Part shown: in pieces, positions 25,011 through 32,967 of the stretch
How the letters are laid out: each line of letters starts with the position of its first letter
Numbering within the stretch: the stretch's first letter is position 1
Source: CBFFRJ01 sp963530515
GTDB lineage: Bacteria; Pseudomonadota; Gammaproteobacteria; Enterobacterales; Enterobacteriaceae
NCBI GenBank assembly: GCA_963530515.1
Contig: CAUSEC010000014.1
Span: 1-64,000, forward strand
DNA: 64,000 nt
Direction of reading: 5' to 3'
Notes under the pieces: generated by a model
Databases searched by the model: none
What the model was told of the DNA's origin: nothing
What the model saw: the letters and a program-made list of their open reading frames with translations, nothing else
Made by a program: the position numbers and the translations under genes

Positions 25011-26978
25011 ATGGGCCTGTTCTCCATTGCCAGCCAGCATATCCGCTTCGCCTTAAAGCTGGCCTGTGCCATTGTTCTGGCGTTATTTGTCGGCTTTCAT
25101 TTCCAGCTGGAAACGCCACGCTGGGCGGTGCTGACGGCGGCTATCGTGGCGGCAGGCCCGGCCTTTGCGGCCGGTGGTGAACCCTGGTCTGGCGCTATCC
25201 GCTATCGCGGCATGCTGCGCATTATCGGCACCTTTATTGGCTGTATTGCCGGGCTGATTATCATCATTGCGATGATCCGCGCGCCGCTTCTGATGCTGAT
25301 GGTCTGCTGTCTCTGGGCGGGATTCTGTACCTGGCTCTCTTCGCTTGTGCGGGTGGAGAACTCCTATGCCTGGGGACTGGCAGGTTACACCGCACTCATT
25401 ATCGTGATCACCATTCAAACCGAGCCGCTGCTCACACCGCAGTTTGCCGTTGAGCGCTGCAGTGAAATTGTTATCGGCATCGTGTGTGCGATTGTGGCGG
25501 ATCTGCTCTTTTCTCCGCGATCGATCAAGAATGAGATCGATCGTGAACTGGACAGCTTGCTGGTGGCGCAATACCAACTGATGCAGCTTTGCATCAGGCA
25601 CGGTGAACCTGAAGACGTAGACAAGGCCTGGGCAACCCTGGTGCGCCGCACAGCCGCCCTGGAAGGGATGCGCACTAACCTGAAGATTGAGTCTTCACGC
25701 TGGGGACGGGCAAATCGCCGCCTGAAAGCCATTAATACCTTGTCGCTGACGCTGATCACTCAGGCGTGTGAAACCTACCTGATTCAGAATACCCGCCCGG
25801 AGCTTATCACCGGCACCTTTCGCGAGCTGTTTAATGCACCTGTCGAAAATATCCAGGACATTCATAAACAGCTCAAACGGATGCGCCGCGTTATTGCCTG
25901 GACGGGGGAACGTGATACGCCGGTGACCATTTACAGCTGGGTTGGCTCCGCAACACGCTACCTGCTGCTTAAACGTGGGGTGACGAGTAATACGAAAATC
26001 AGCGCCACGGAAGATGAGGTTCTCCGTCGTGAAGTGGTCATCAAGCCTGCCTCGGCGGAGCGCCACCATGCGATGGTCAACTTCTGGCGTACCACGCTCT
26101 CCTGCGTGCTGGGCACCCTGTTCTGGCTGTGGAGCGGCTGGACATCGGGCAGCGGCACCATGGTAATGATTGCGGTGGTGACTTCGCTGGCGATGCGTCT
26201 GCCGAACCCCAAAATGGTCGCCATCGATTTTCTGCTGGGGACGCTGGTGGCACTCCCGCTCGGCGCGCTCTATTTCCTGGTGATTATCCCCTCAACGCAG
26301 CAAAGCATGCTGCTGTTATGTATCAGCCTTGCGGTGCTGGCCTTTTTTATCGGTATCGAGGTCCAAAAACGGCGGCTGGGTTCACTCGGGGCGCTGGCGA
26401 GCACCATTAATATTATTGTGCTGGATAACCCGATGACCTTCCATTTCAGCCAGTTCCTCGATAGCGCCCTGGGGCAGATCGTAGGCTGTGGCCTGGCGCT
26501 GATTGTGATTTTGCTGGTGCGTGATAACTCTCAGGCACGTACCGGACGCATGCTGCTTAATCAGTTTGTCTTTGCCGCGGTCTCGGCCATGACCACCAAC
26601 ACTGCCCGGCGTAAAGAGAATCATCTGCCCGCACTGTATCAACAGCTGTTCTTGCTGCTGAACAAATTCCCGGGCGATCTGGCGAAGTTCCGCCTGGCAC
26701 TGACGATGATTATCGCCCATCAGCGCCTGCGGGATGCCCCGGTGCCGATTAACGACGATCTCTCTGCGTTTCACCGCCAGCTGCGGCGTACCGCCGATCA
26801 GGTGATTGCTGCAGGTACTGACAGCAAGCGGCGACGCTATTTTTCTCAGCTACTGGAAGAGTTGGGCGTCTATCAGGAGAAGCTCCACTACTGGGATGCG
26901 CCACCTCAGGTGACCGAACCGGTCAAACGTCTGACCGGCATGCTGCATAAATACCAGCATGCGTTAACCAGCAGTTAA
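25011..26978 (+). CDS. aaeB: p-Hydroxybenzoate efflux pump subunit AaeB
   Basis: AaeB is the inner membrane component of the aromatic acid efflux system, a member of the fusaric acid resistance (FUSC) family. The 655 residues equal E. coli AaeB. It consists of two repeats of about six membrane helices (residues 10 to 165 and 350 to 500) separated and followed by helical cytoplasmic domains. AaeA and AaeX are the partners and AaeR the regulator. A strong terminator follows, ending the operon before the aldehyde dehydrogenase gene. Confidence 0.97.
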   Translation: MGLFSIASQHIRFALKLACAIVLALFVGFHFQLETPRWAVLTAAIVAAGPAFAAGGEPWSGAIRYRGMLRIIGTFIGCIAGLIIIIAMIRAPLLMLMVCCLWAGFCTWLSSLVRVENSYAWGLAGYTALIIVITIQTEPLLTPQFAVERCSEIVIGIVCAIVADLLFSPRSIKNEIDRELDSLLVAQYQLMQLCIRHGEPEDVDKAWATLVRRTAALEGMRTNLKIESSRWGRANRRLKAINTLSLTLITQACETYLIQNTRPELITGTFRELFNAPVENIQDIHKQLKRMRRVIAWTGERDTPVTIYSWVGSATRYLLLKRGVTSNTKISATEDEVLRREVVIKPASAERHHAMVNFWRTTLSCVLGTLFWLWSGWTSGSGTMVMIAVVTSLAMRLPNPKMVAIDFLLGTLVALPLGALYFLVIIPSTQQSMLLLCISLAVLAFFIGIEVQKRRLGSLGALASTINIIVLDNPMTFHFSQFLDSALGQIVGCGLALIVILLVRDNSQARTGRMLLNQFVFAAVSAMTTNTARRKENHLPALYQQLFLLLNKFPGDLAKFRLALTMIIAHQRLRDAPVPINDDLSAFHRQLRRTADQVIAAGTDSKRRRYFSQLLEELGVYQEKLHYWDAPPQVTEPVKRLTGMLHKYQHALTSS

Positions 26979-26982
26979 ACGT

Positions 26983-27013
26983 AAAACCGACGCGAAAAGC
27001 GTCGGTTTTTTTA
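26983..27013 (+). terminator. aaeXAB terminator
   Basis: Arms AAAACCGACGC (26983-26993) and GCGTCGGTTTT (26999-27009) with a 5-base loop and a run of seven T residues. Confidence 0.9.
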
Positions 27014-27061
27014 TGGCTATACTTTACGGGAGGTTTTGTAAATCACAGATCAGGAGGACAA

Positions 27062-28516
27062 ATGACTACGCAGGCATTGCAGGACAGTGAACTGTTTCAG
27101 ACGGGCTATCTGGTCGATGGCGTCTGGAAATCACTGGATACGACATTTGACGTACTGAATCCGGCAACGGGTGACGTGATCGCAAAAGTGGCGAAAGCGG
27201 GGAAAAAAGAGACCGAAGATGCGATTGCTGCGGCGACCAAAGCTTTCCCTGCCTGGCGCGCCAAAACCGCCAAAGAACGCTCCACCATCCTGTACCGCTG
27301 GTACGAACTGATTATTGAGCACAAAAGCTGGCTGGGACGGTTGATGACCACCGAGCAGGGCAAACCGTTGAAAGAGGCAGAGGGCGAGGTGGAGTATGCC
27401 GCCAGCTTTATTCAATGGTTCGCCGAGCAGGCCAAGCGCGCGAACGGTGAAATCATCCCGCCCATTAAGCCCGGCTCACTCATCTATGCTACCCGGGAAC
27501 CGGTTGGCGTGGTGGCGGCTATAACGCCGTGGAATTTCCCGATGGCCATGCTGACCCGCAAGCTCGGACCTGCGCTGGCCGCTGGCTGTACCGGGGTTAT
27601 CAAACCCGCCAACAATACACCGCTGAGTGCCTTCGCACTGCTGGCGCTGGCGAAAAAAGCCGGTGTGCCGGACGGCGTACTAAACGCAGTGGCAGGGAAA
27701 ACCCCGGAAATCAGCGACGCCATTATGACCAGCCATGAGGTGCGCAAAATCTCTTTCACCGGCTCCACGGCTGTGGGGAAAACGCTGGTGCGTAATGCCG
27801 CCGAAACCATGAAAAAAGTGTCTATGGAACTGGGCGGGAACGCGCCTTATATCGTCTTTGACGACGCGGATATTGATGCGGCCGTCAAAGGGGCGATCGC
27901 CAACAAATTCCGTAATGCCGGGCAGGTGTGCGTGAGCGTAAACCGCTTCTTTATCCACGAATCGGTCTATGACACTTTCACGCACAAGCTGGCGGAGGCG
28001 GTGAATGCTCTGAAGGTGGGTAACGGCCTCGATGACGGTGTGGTGGTCGGCCCGCTGATTGAATCCTCTGCCGTCGATAAAGTGCGAGAGCATGTTGAAG
28101 ACGCTGTTGCTCATGGCGCAAAAGTGCTGGCAGGCGGAAAAGCGCATTCGCTGGGCGGTAATTTCTGGCAGCCGACGGTACTGGGGGATTGCAGTGACGG
28201 GATGAAGCTCGCGAATGAAGAGACCTTCGGCCCGGTTGCTGCCTGTTTCCGCTTTACCTCAGAAGATGAAGTCATTCAACGTGCTAACGCCACGCCCTTT
28301 GGCCTCGCGGCTTATTTCTATACCCAGAATCTGTCGCGGGTGTTCCGTGTTTCGCAGGCGATTGAGAGCGGCATGATTGGGATTAATGAATGTGCTGTTT
28401 CAACAGAGCTGGGCCCGTTCGGTGGCGTAAAAGAGTCCGGGCTCGGACGTGAAGGATCGGTGCTGGGGCTGGATGAATTCCTGGAAGTCAAAACCCTGCA
28501 TCTCGGGGGACTCTAA
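27062..28516 (+). CDS. NAD(P)-dependent succinate-semialdehyde dehydrogenase-like enzyme
   Basis: An aldehyde dehydrogenase of 484 residues, closest by eye to the GabD type that oxidises succinate semialdehyde to succinate. Rossmann and catalytic elements: TPWNFP (Asn158), FTGSTAVGK, the general base Glu256 in MELGGNAP, the nucleophile Cys290 in RNAGQVCVSVNR, and the C-terminal GPFGGVKESGLGREG. GabD of E. coli has QTCVCAN, here QVCVSVN, so the redox-switch cysteine next to the nucleophile is absent and cofactor or substrate may differ. AGGAGG precedes ATG 27062. K-12 lacks a gene at this position, between aaeB and yhcO; no transaminase or transporter of a GABA pathway is adjacent. Confidence 0.85.
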   Translation: MTTQALQDSELFQTGYLVDGVWKSLDTTFDVLNPATGDVIAKVAKAGKKETEDAIAAATKAFPAWRAKTAKERSTILYRWYELIIEHKSWLGRLMTTEQGKPLKEAEGEVEYAASFIQWFAEQAKRANGEIIPPIKPGSLIYATREPVGVVAAITPWNFPMAMLTRKLGPALAAGCTGVIKPANNTPLSAFALLALAKKAGVPDGVLNAVAGKTPEISDAIMTSHEVRKISFTGSTAVGKTLVRNAAETMKKVSMELGGNAPYIVFDDADIDAAVKGAIANKFRNAGQVCVSVNRFFIHESVYDTFTHKLAEAVNALKVGNGLDDGVVVGPLIESSAVDKVREHVEDAVAHGAKVLAGGKAHSLGGNFWQPTVLGDCSDGMKLANEETFGPVAACFRFTSEDEVIQRANATPFGLAAYFYTQNLSRVFRVSQAIESGMIGINECAVSTELGPFGGVKESGLGREGSVLGLDEFLEVKTLHLGGL

Positions 28517-28563
28517 GCTTACGGGGCGGCTCTTCCGCCCCCTTTTTGGCAGGATGGCGGACA

Positions 28564-28830
28564 ATGAATATCTATACCTTTGATTTTGATGAAATAGACG
28601 ATCAAACCGCGTTTTATCGTGATTTTTCCCGCCAGTTTTCACTTGATCGTGACAAGATTATCGATCTGGATTCGCTCTGGAACGTGGTGACGAACGAGTT
28701 ACCCATGCCGCTGGAAATTGAGTTTATTCATCTGCCGGAAAAATTACGCCGGCGCTTTGGGGCATTGATTTTATTGTTTGATGAAGCAGAAGAAGAGCTG
28801 GAAGGGCAGTTGCGTTTTAATGTTCGTTAA
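28564..28830 (+). CDS. yhcO: Barstar-family protein YhcO
   Basis: An 88-residue acidic protein of the barstar family. Barstar inhibits the RNase barnase, but no barnase gene is nearby and the cellular target of YhcO is not known to me. ATG 28564 (MNIYTFDFDEI) was chosen to match E. coli; the frame extends six codons upstream without support. The conserved acidic helix and the C-terminal FGALILLFDEAEEELEG are visible. It converges with the yhcN-like gene, with a terminator between. Confidence 0.93.
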   Translation: MNIYTFDFDEIDDQTAFYRDFSRQFSLDRDKIIDLDSLWNVVTNELPMPLEIEFIHLPEKLRRRFGALILLFDEAEEELEGQLRFNVR

Positions 28831-28841
28831 GCGACAGGCAT

Positions 28842-28865
28842 AAAAAAGCCCCTGCAGGCAGGGGC
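28842..28865 (-). terminator. Terminator of the yhcN-like gene
   Basis: Arms GCCCCTGC (28848-28855) and GCAGGGGC (28858-28865); on the minus strand followed by six T residues. Confidence 0.85.
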
Positions 28866-28892
28866 AAGTCGTAGGACATATACGACGAGGGA

Positions 28893-29156
28893 TTATTTAT
28901 ACAGTTCAGCGGTTGCGTGCCAGGTGTCGCCTTCTTGCAGCTCGGTAACGCGATAGCTGGAAGCGCCCGCCTGGTCAGCTTTCGCCGACAGTTGCTCACG
29001 GATACTCATCGGGGAACTGGCCGTCTGGGAGATGGAAACACTGCCCAGAGATTGCATGTTTTGCGCCTGGTCAGCGGACACTTGTGTTGCGGCGCTAGCG
29101 CCAAAGGACATCAGTGCAGCTAAACCAAGGGTCGCGATGATTGTGTTACGTTTCAT
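28893..29156 (-). CDS. YhcN-like DUF1471 periplasmic stress protein (second copy)
   Basis: An 87-residue precursor: signal peptide about 1 to 22 (MKRNTIIATLGLAALMSFGASA) and a small DUF1471 (YdgH/BhsA/McbA) domain with the family end DTWHATAELYK. ATG 29156 was chosen for the GAGGAGAAAG upstream; a five-residue longer frame lacks this. Proteins of this family respond to acid, peroxide or biofilm cues; the exact role is unknown. It is a tandem partner of yhcN just upstream (29270-29533), same orientation, and shares the SLGSVS and SSPM segments. K-12 has only one gene here. Confidence 0.9.
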   Translation of the reverse strand: MKRNTIIATLGLAALMSFGASAATQVSADQAQNMQSLGSVSISQTASSPMSIREQLSAKADQAGASSYRVTELQEGDTWHATAELYK

Positions 29157-29269
29157 AGTCTTTCTCCTCAAATCCCAACGGCTAGAAGGGTTGAACTGCT
29201 ATTTTTATGCCTGGTGCCGTTGAGCGATATCTATTACAGGTTTGTTGATACAGGGGTTGTGCGTCGAAC

Positions 29270-29533
29270 TTATTTGTACAGCTCAGCAGTGGCGTGCCAG
29301 TTGTCACCAGTACGTGCTTCGATGATGCGGTAAGAAGATGCACCCTGTTCTTCTGCTTTTTTGTTCAGTTCAGCACGCATATCCATGGGTGAAGAGCTAA
29401 TGCTGCCTACGGAAACGGTACCCAAAGACTGGCGGTTCTGCGCTTGATCGGCGCCAATGGAATCAGCGGCGAATGCGCCAAAAGAGAGAACAGAAAGAAC
29501 ACTCAGTGCAGCAACGGTAGATTTGATATTCAT
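29270..29533 (-). CDS. yhcN: DUF1471 periplasmic protein YhcN
   Basis: An 87-residue precursor with a signal peptide (about 1 to 22, ending SFGAFA|AD) and the DUF1471 domain (SIGADQAQNRQSLGTVSVGSI...WHATAELYK). Length and sequence match E. coli YhcN, linked there to acid and peroxide stress. A TATACT -10 box lies at 29597-29602 on the minus strand, and a CRP-like CGTGACCCTCATCACA at 29575-29590 overlaps the probable start site. The AT-rich stretch from there to argR (29610-29850) shows no gene. Confidence 0.94.
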   Translation of the reverse strand: MNIKSTVAALSVLSVLSFGAFAADSIGADQAQNRQSLGTVSVGSISSSPMDMRAELNKKAEEQGASSYRIIEARTGDNWHATAELYK

Positions 29534-29574
29534 GATATTAGCCTCGTCATATTTTCTTTTGGAGAGTCTTGTTT

Positions 29575-29602
29575 CGTGACCCTCATCACAAAATCAAGTA
29601 TA
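29575..29602 (-). promoter_or_regulatory. yhcN promoter with CRP-like palindrome
   Basis: A -10-like TATACT (29597-29602) on the minus strand, and CGTGA-N6-TCACA (29575-29590), nine of ten CRP consensus positions, at or just after the predicted start. A site here would more likely repress than activate. Confidence 0.4.
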
Positions 29603-29860
29603 CACTAATAACCCGGAAAATTAATACCAGACTAATTATTTCAAAGGTAAATAAGTGGTAAGGAAACCATTTTTTATATCAAATAAAGTATAAAAATACG
29701 TAATCTTGCAGATTTAATAGTTTTAAATCATATGGATAGGTGGCTTTGATTTTTTGTGCGAAACCATTCATTTGGTGAATGGGATGTGACGCAGAATCGC
29801 ACAATGTGTCAAAAGAATGGCAGCTTGATGGCGAAAAAATGATTTTTACAGAGGAGGTTC

Positions 29861-29896
29861 CCCCCTCGCTGACCCGGTATTCAGCTGCGAGGAGGA
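29861..29896 (-). terminator. Hairpin downstream of argR
   Basis: CCTCGC (29864-29869) pairs with GCGAGG (29887-29892), with further GC-rich pairing outside and inside, 10 to 40 bases after the argR stop. No T tract directly follows, so terminator function is uncertain. Confidence 0.35.
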
Positions 29897-29904
29897 GGGA
29901 CGTT

Positions 29905-30375
29905 TTAGAGTTCTTGCTCGAATAAAACCAGAATGGCTTCGTAGAGTTCTTTCACCGTGAACCCATTGGCCGGCGTGGTGAAAATCGTATCATCGCCTGC
30001 GATGGTACCCAGGATACCTTCCGCTTTACCCAGCGAGTCCAGTAAGCGTGCAATAAGCTGAGCGGCACCCGGACTGGTATGAATCACCACAACTGCCGAG
30101 TTGTAATCAATATCCAGCACCAGATTTTTCAGCGGACTGGAGGTTGTGGGCACGCCAAGCTCTGCTGGCAGGCAATACACCATCTCCATTTTGGCATTGC
30201 GCGTACGCACTGCGCCAAACTTGGTGAGCATACGGGAGACTTTGGACTGATTAATATTGTCAAAACCTTGCTCTTGCAAAGCCAAAACAATTTCTCCCTG
30301 AGAACTGAATTTCTCTTCTTTAAGCAGCGCTTTGAACGCCTTAACTAATTCTTCTTGCTTTGCCGAGCTTCGCAT
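29905..30375 (-). CDS. argR: Arginine repressor
   Basis: ArgR is the hexameric arginine-dependent repressor of arginine synthesis and transport genes and an accessory factor in plasmid resolution. The 156 residues equal E. coli ArgR: N-terminal winged helix (1 to 70, including FSSQGEIVLALQEQGFDNINQSKVSRML) and C-terminal oligomerisation/arginine-binding domain (80 to 156, with the GTIAGDDTIF motif). Its own promoter region contains paired ARG-box-like sequences, consistent with autorepression. Divergent from mdh. Confidence 0.98.
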   Translation of the reverse strand: MRSSAKQEELVKAFKALLKEEKFSSQGEIVLALQEQGFDNINQSKVSRMLTKFGAVRTRNAKMEMVYCLPAELGVPTTSSPLKNLVLDIDYNSAVVVIHTSPGAAQLIARLLDSLGKAEGILGTIAGDDTIFTTPANGFTVKELYEAILVLFEQEL

Positions 30376-30399
30376 AAGTCACCCGTATCAGGTCGTGAA

Positions 30400-30438
30400 A
30401 ACTACATTATTATGCATATGGATGAATTTTTATGCAAA
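30400..30438 (-). promoter_or_regulatory. Two ARG boxes upstream of argR
   Basis: Box at 30421-30438 contains TGAATTTTTATGCA (consensus TGAAT-N4-ATTCA with one mismatch). A weaker box (TGCATAATAATGTA on the minus strand) lies next to it at about 30400-30417, a three-base gap being the usual ArgR spacing. Autoregulation is known for argR in E. coli. Confidence 0.6.
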
Positions 30439-30607
30439 TAATCTACTGTGGAAAGATCTAAAATATTGTTATTAAAGACACAAATTTTATTGATGCCCCT
30501 AATGATGGGACAAAATCCGCTTGTGCCATGTGTCGCAAATTTAAGCAAAAGTAAAATAAATGTTATGGGTTTGGTGTTGTTTTGATGGTTTGCGAGACTA
30601 TATTGTA

Positions 30608-30620
30608 AACACTTAGTGTT
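30608..30620. promoter_or_regulatory. Palindrome in the argR-mdh intergenic region
   Basis: AACACTTAGTGTT is a perfect 13-base palindrome about 168 bases before mdh; the adjoining GTTAATAGCTGAGTTTG resembles an ArcA direct-repeat site. mdh is known to be repressed by ArcA in E. coli. Otherwise 30440-30787 shows no gene. Confidence 0.35.
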
Positions 30621-30787
30621 AATAGCTGAGTTTGTCTGTCAGTCGATCGTAAAAGCCCATTATAATATTTTAAAAGCGTGCCGTGCCGCAGAATTTTGAT
30701 TTGCATGATGCCATAATTATCAGGGTGAATTAAGGTCGTCGCAGCGGAGTAACGAAATATTTAGCTAACCATAATAAGGAGTTTATG

Positions 30788-31726
30788 ATGAAAGTTGCAG
30801 TCCTCGGCGCAGCTGGTGGCATCGGCCAGGCGTTAGCTCTACTACTGAAAACACAACTGCCTTCAGGTTCAGAACTCACTCTGTATGATATTGCTCCTGT
30901 AACCCCTGGGGTTGCTGTTGACCTCAGCCATATTCCTACCGCTGTTAAAATCAAAGGCTTTTCTGGTGAAGACGCGACGCCCGCTCTGCATGGCGCAGAT
31001 GTGGTGCTGATTTCGGCAGGCGTTGCCCGTAAGCCGGGCATGGACCGCTCAGACCTCTTTAACGTCAATGCAGGTATCGTGAAAAACCTGGTCGCCCAGA
31101 TTGCGACAACCTGCCCGAAAGCGTGCATTGGCATTATCACGAATCCGGTTAACACCACGGTGGCGATTGCGGCTGAAGTGCTGAAAAAAGCCGGTGTCTA
31201 TGACAAGAATAAACTGTTTGGGGTCACTACCCTGGATATCATCCGTTCCAATACCTTTGTGGCTGAACTGAAAGGCAAGCAGCCGACGGATATCGACGTA
31301 CCTGTGGTGGGTGGCCACTCCGGCGTGACCATTCTGCCTTTATTGTCGCAAATTCCTGGCGTCAGCTTCTCTGAACAAGAAATCGCGGATCTGACCAAAC
31401 GCATCCAGAACGCTGGCACCGAAGTGGTGGAAGCGAAGGCCGGTGGCGGCTCAGCAACACTCTCTATGGGCCAGGCGGCAGCACGCTTTGGTTTGTCGCT
31501 GGTACGCGCGCTGCAAGGTGAAAAAGGCGTGGTGGAATGTGCTTATGTAGAGGGCGACGGGCAGTATGCGCGCTTCTTCTCACAGCCGCTGCTGCTGGGG
31601 AAAAACGGTATTGAAGAACGCCAGGCGATTGGCAAATTGAGCGCGTTTGAACAGCAGGCGCTGGAAGGGATGTTAGATACACTGAAAAAAGACATTCAAC
31701 TGGGCGAAGACTTCGTCAATAAGTGA
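30788..31726 (+). CDS. mdh: Malate dehydrogenase
   Basis: Mdh oxidises malate to oxaloacetate with NAD in the TCA cycle. The 312 residues equal E. coli Mdh; the second of two adjacent ATG codons (30788) gives this length and lies 9 bases from the AAGGAG site. Motifs: NAD-binding VAVLGAAGGIGQALALLL, substrate arginines in GVARKPGMDRSDLF, catalytic Asp in TTLDIIRSN and His in GGHSGVTILP. Monocistronic, with a strong bidirectional terminator shared with degS. Confidence 0.99.
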   Translation: MKVAVLGAAGGIGQALALLLKTQLPSGSELTLYDIAPVTPGVAVDLSHIPTAVKIKGFSGEDATPALHGADVVLISAGVARKPGMDRSDLFNVNAGIVKNLVAQIATTCPKACIGIITNPVNTTVAIAAEVLKKAGVYDKNKLFGVTTLDIIRSNTFVAELKGKQPTDIDVPVVGGHSGVTILPLLSQIPGVSFSEQEIADLTKRIQNAGTEVVEAKAGGGSATLSMGQAAARFGLSLVRALQGEKGVVECAYVEGDGQYARFFSQPLLLGKNGIEERQAIGKLSAFEQQALEGMLDTLKKDIQLGEDFVNK

Positions 31727-31770
31727 GGATAGCCGCTGCCTGGTGCGCCATTGCCGCCAGGAGCGAGCAT

Positions 31771-31805
31771 AAAAAACCGGAGCCAGCTGTGCTCCGGTTT
31801 TTTTA
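31771..31805 (+). terminator. Bidirectional terminator between mdh and degS
   Basis: Arms AAACCGGAGC (31774-31783) and GCTCCGGTTT (31791-31800) with T runs on both strands. Confidence 0.9.
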
Positions 31806-31808
31806 TGT

Positions 31809-32876
31809 TTAATTTGTTGCCGGGTATTCCTGAATAGTGACCTGAAGCTTAAGCTTTTTATCTTCCCGCATCACTTCTACCGGGATTTCTGAGCCTGGGC
31901 GAATTTCTGCCACCTGGTCCATGGTTTCGAGTGCCGAGATGGCCGGTTTACCATTCACTGAGACAATCACGTCATTCACCTGAATACCCGCCTGAGCCGC
32001 CGGGCCGTCTGGCGATACCTCATTGACGACAATGCCCTGAATCTGGTCAATGGCACCGCCCTGAGTGTGGATTGGCGAGATTTCTCTTCCACCAATGCCT
32101 ATATAGCCGCGGATCACGCGGCCATCGCGGATCAACTTATCCATGATCTTCGTGGCCAGCTGGAAGGGGATCGCGAAACCTATCCCTTCCGGCGTTTCGC
32201 CATCGTTGCTCTTATCAAATGACAGGGTGTTGATTCCCATCAGTTCGCCCAGCGAGTTCACCAGTGCCCCACCGGAATTACCGTGGTTGATGGAGGCATC
32301 GGTTTGCAGGAAATTCTGCCGGCCAGTCGGGTTTAATCCAATACGACCGGTGGCACTAATGATGCCCTGGGTGATGGTTTGCCCGAGGTTGTATGGGTTG
32401 CCGATAGCCAGCACCACATCACCAATATGCGGGACGCGTTGGGTATTAATAGGGATAACGGGTAAGCCGCTGGTGGCGTTGATTTTGAGCACGGCCAGGT
32501 CGGTAAGAGCATCGGAGCCGACCAGCAGGGCTTCAAATACGCGGCCATCCTGCAGGGCGACAATAATCTGGTCGGCATCGTTTATAACATGCTTGTTGGT
32601 CACGATGTAGCCGCGCTGATCCATGATAACCCCGGAGCCCAGGGTACGAATCTCCAGACGGTTATGCGACGAGTTGTTCAGACTTCGGTTATAAACGTAC
32701 ACGACCGCAGGCGCTGCGCGGCGTACTGCCGAATTGTAGCTGGCTGGCGTGTCGCCGGAGCTGTCAAATTGCGGTGTCGAAAAAGTGATTTTCTGGCGCA
32801 ACGAGGGTACGGCGGCAAGGATCAGGCCACCGACAATTAAACCGAGTACTACCGAGCGTAAGAACTTCAAAAACAT
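31809..32876 (-). CDS. degS: Envelope stress protease DegS
   Basis: DegS is the site-1 protease that senses outer membrane protein C-termini through its PDZ domain and cuts RseA to start the sigma-E response. ATG 32876 gives 355 residues as in E. coli; a 14-residue longer frame begins in the intergenic hairpin and lacks support. N-terminal membrane anchor (residues 5 to 26), trypsin-like domain with the triad His96 (TNKHVIN), Asp126 (LTDLAVLKI) and Ser201 (GNSGGALV), and one PDZ domain (about 255 to 350). It lies downstream of degQ in the same direction but with a hairpin between. Confidence 0.98.
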   Translation of the reverse strand: MFLKFLRSVVLGLIVGGLILAAVPSLRQKITFSTPQFDSSGDTPASYNSAVRRAAPAVVYVYNRSLNNSSHNRLEIRTLGSGVIMDQRGYIVTNKHVINDADQIIVALQDGRVFEALLVGSDALTDLAVLKINATSGLPVIPINTQRVPHIGDVVLAIGNPYNLGQTITQGIISATGRIGLNPTGRQNFLQTDASINHGNSGGALVNSLGELMGINTLSFDKSNDGETPEGIGFAIPFQLATKIMDKLIRDGRVIRGYIGIGGREISPIHTQGGAIDQIQGIVVNEVSPDGPAAQAGIQVNDVIVSVNGKPAISALETMDQVAEIRPGSEIPVEVMREDKKLKLQVTIQEYPATN

Positions 32877-32922
32877 GATGCGGGCGTCGTTGTTAAGGAA
32901 CAGGCAGCAGCATAGCATGAGT

Positions 32923-32959
32923 TATCCGGACATCACATGTAGCAGTGATGTCCGGGATA
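32923..32959 (-). terminator. Hairpin between degQ and degS
   Basis: Fourteen-base arms TATCCGGACATCAC (32923-32936) and GTGATGTCCGGGATA (32945-32959), one mismatch. No long T tract; it may end part of the degQ transcripts or protect the degQ 3' end. Confidence 0.55.
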
Positions 32960-32967
32960 GCATTTGC

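Noticed and set aside
32877..32918. N-terminal extension of DegS by 14 residues (MLCCCLFLNNDARI)
   Set aside because: No ribosome site, cysteine-rich and unlike the family; ATG 32876 gives the conserved 355-residue protein.
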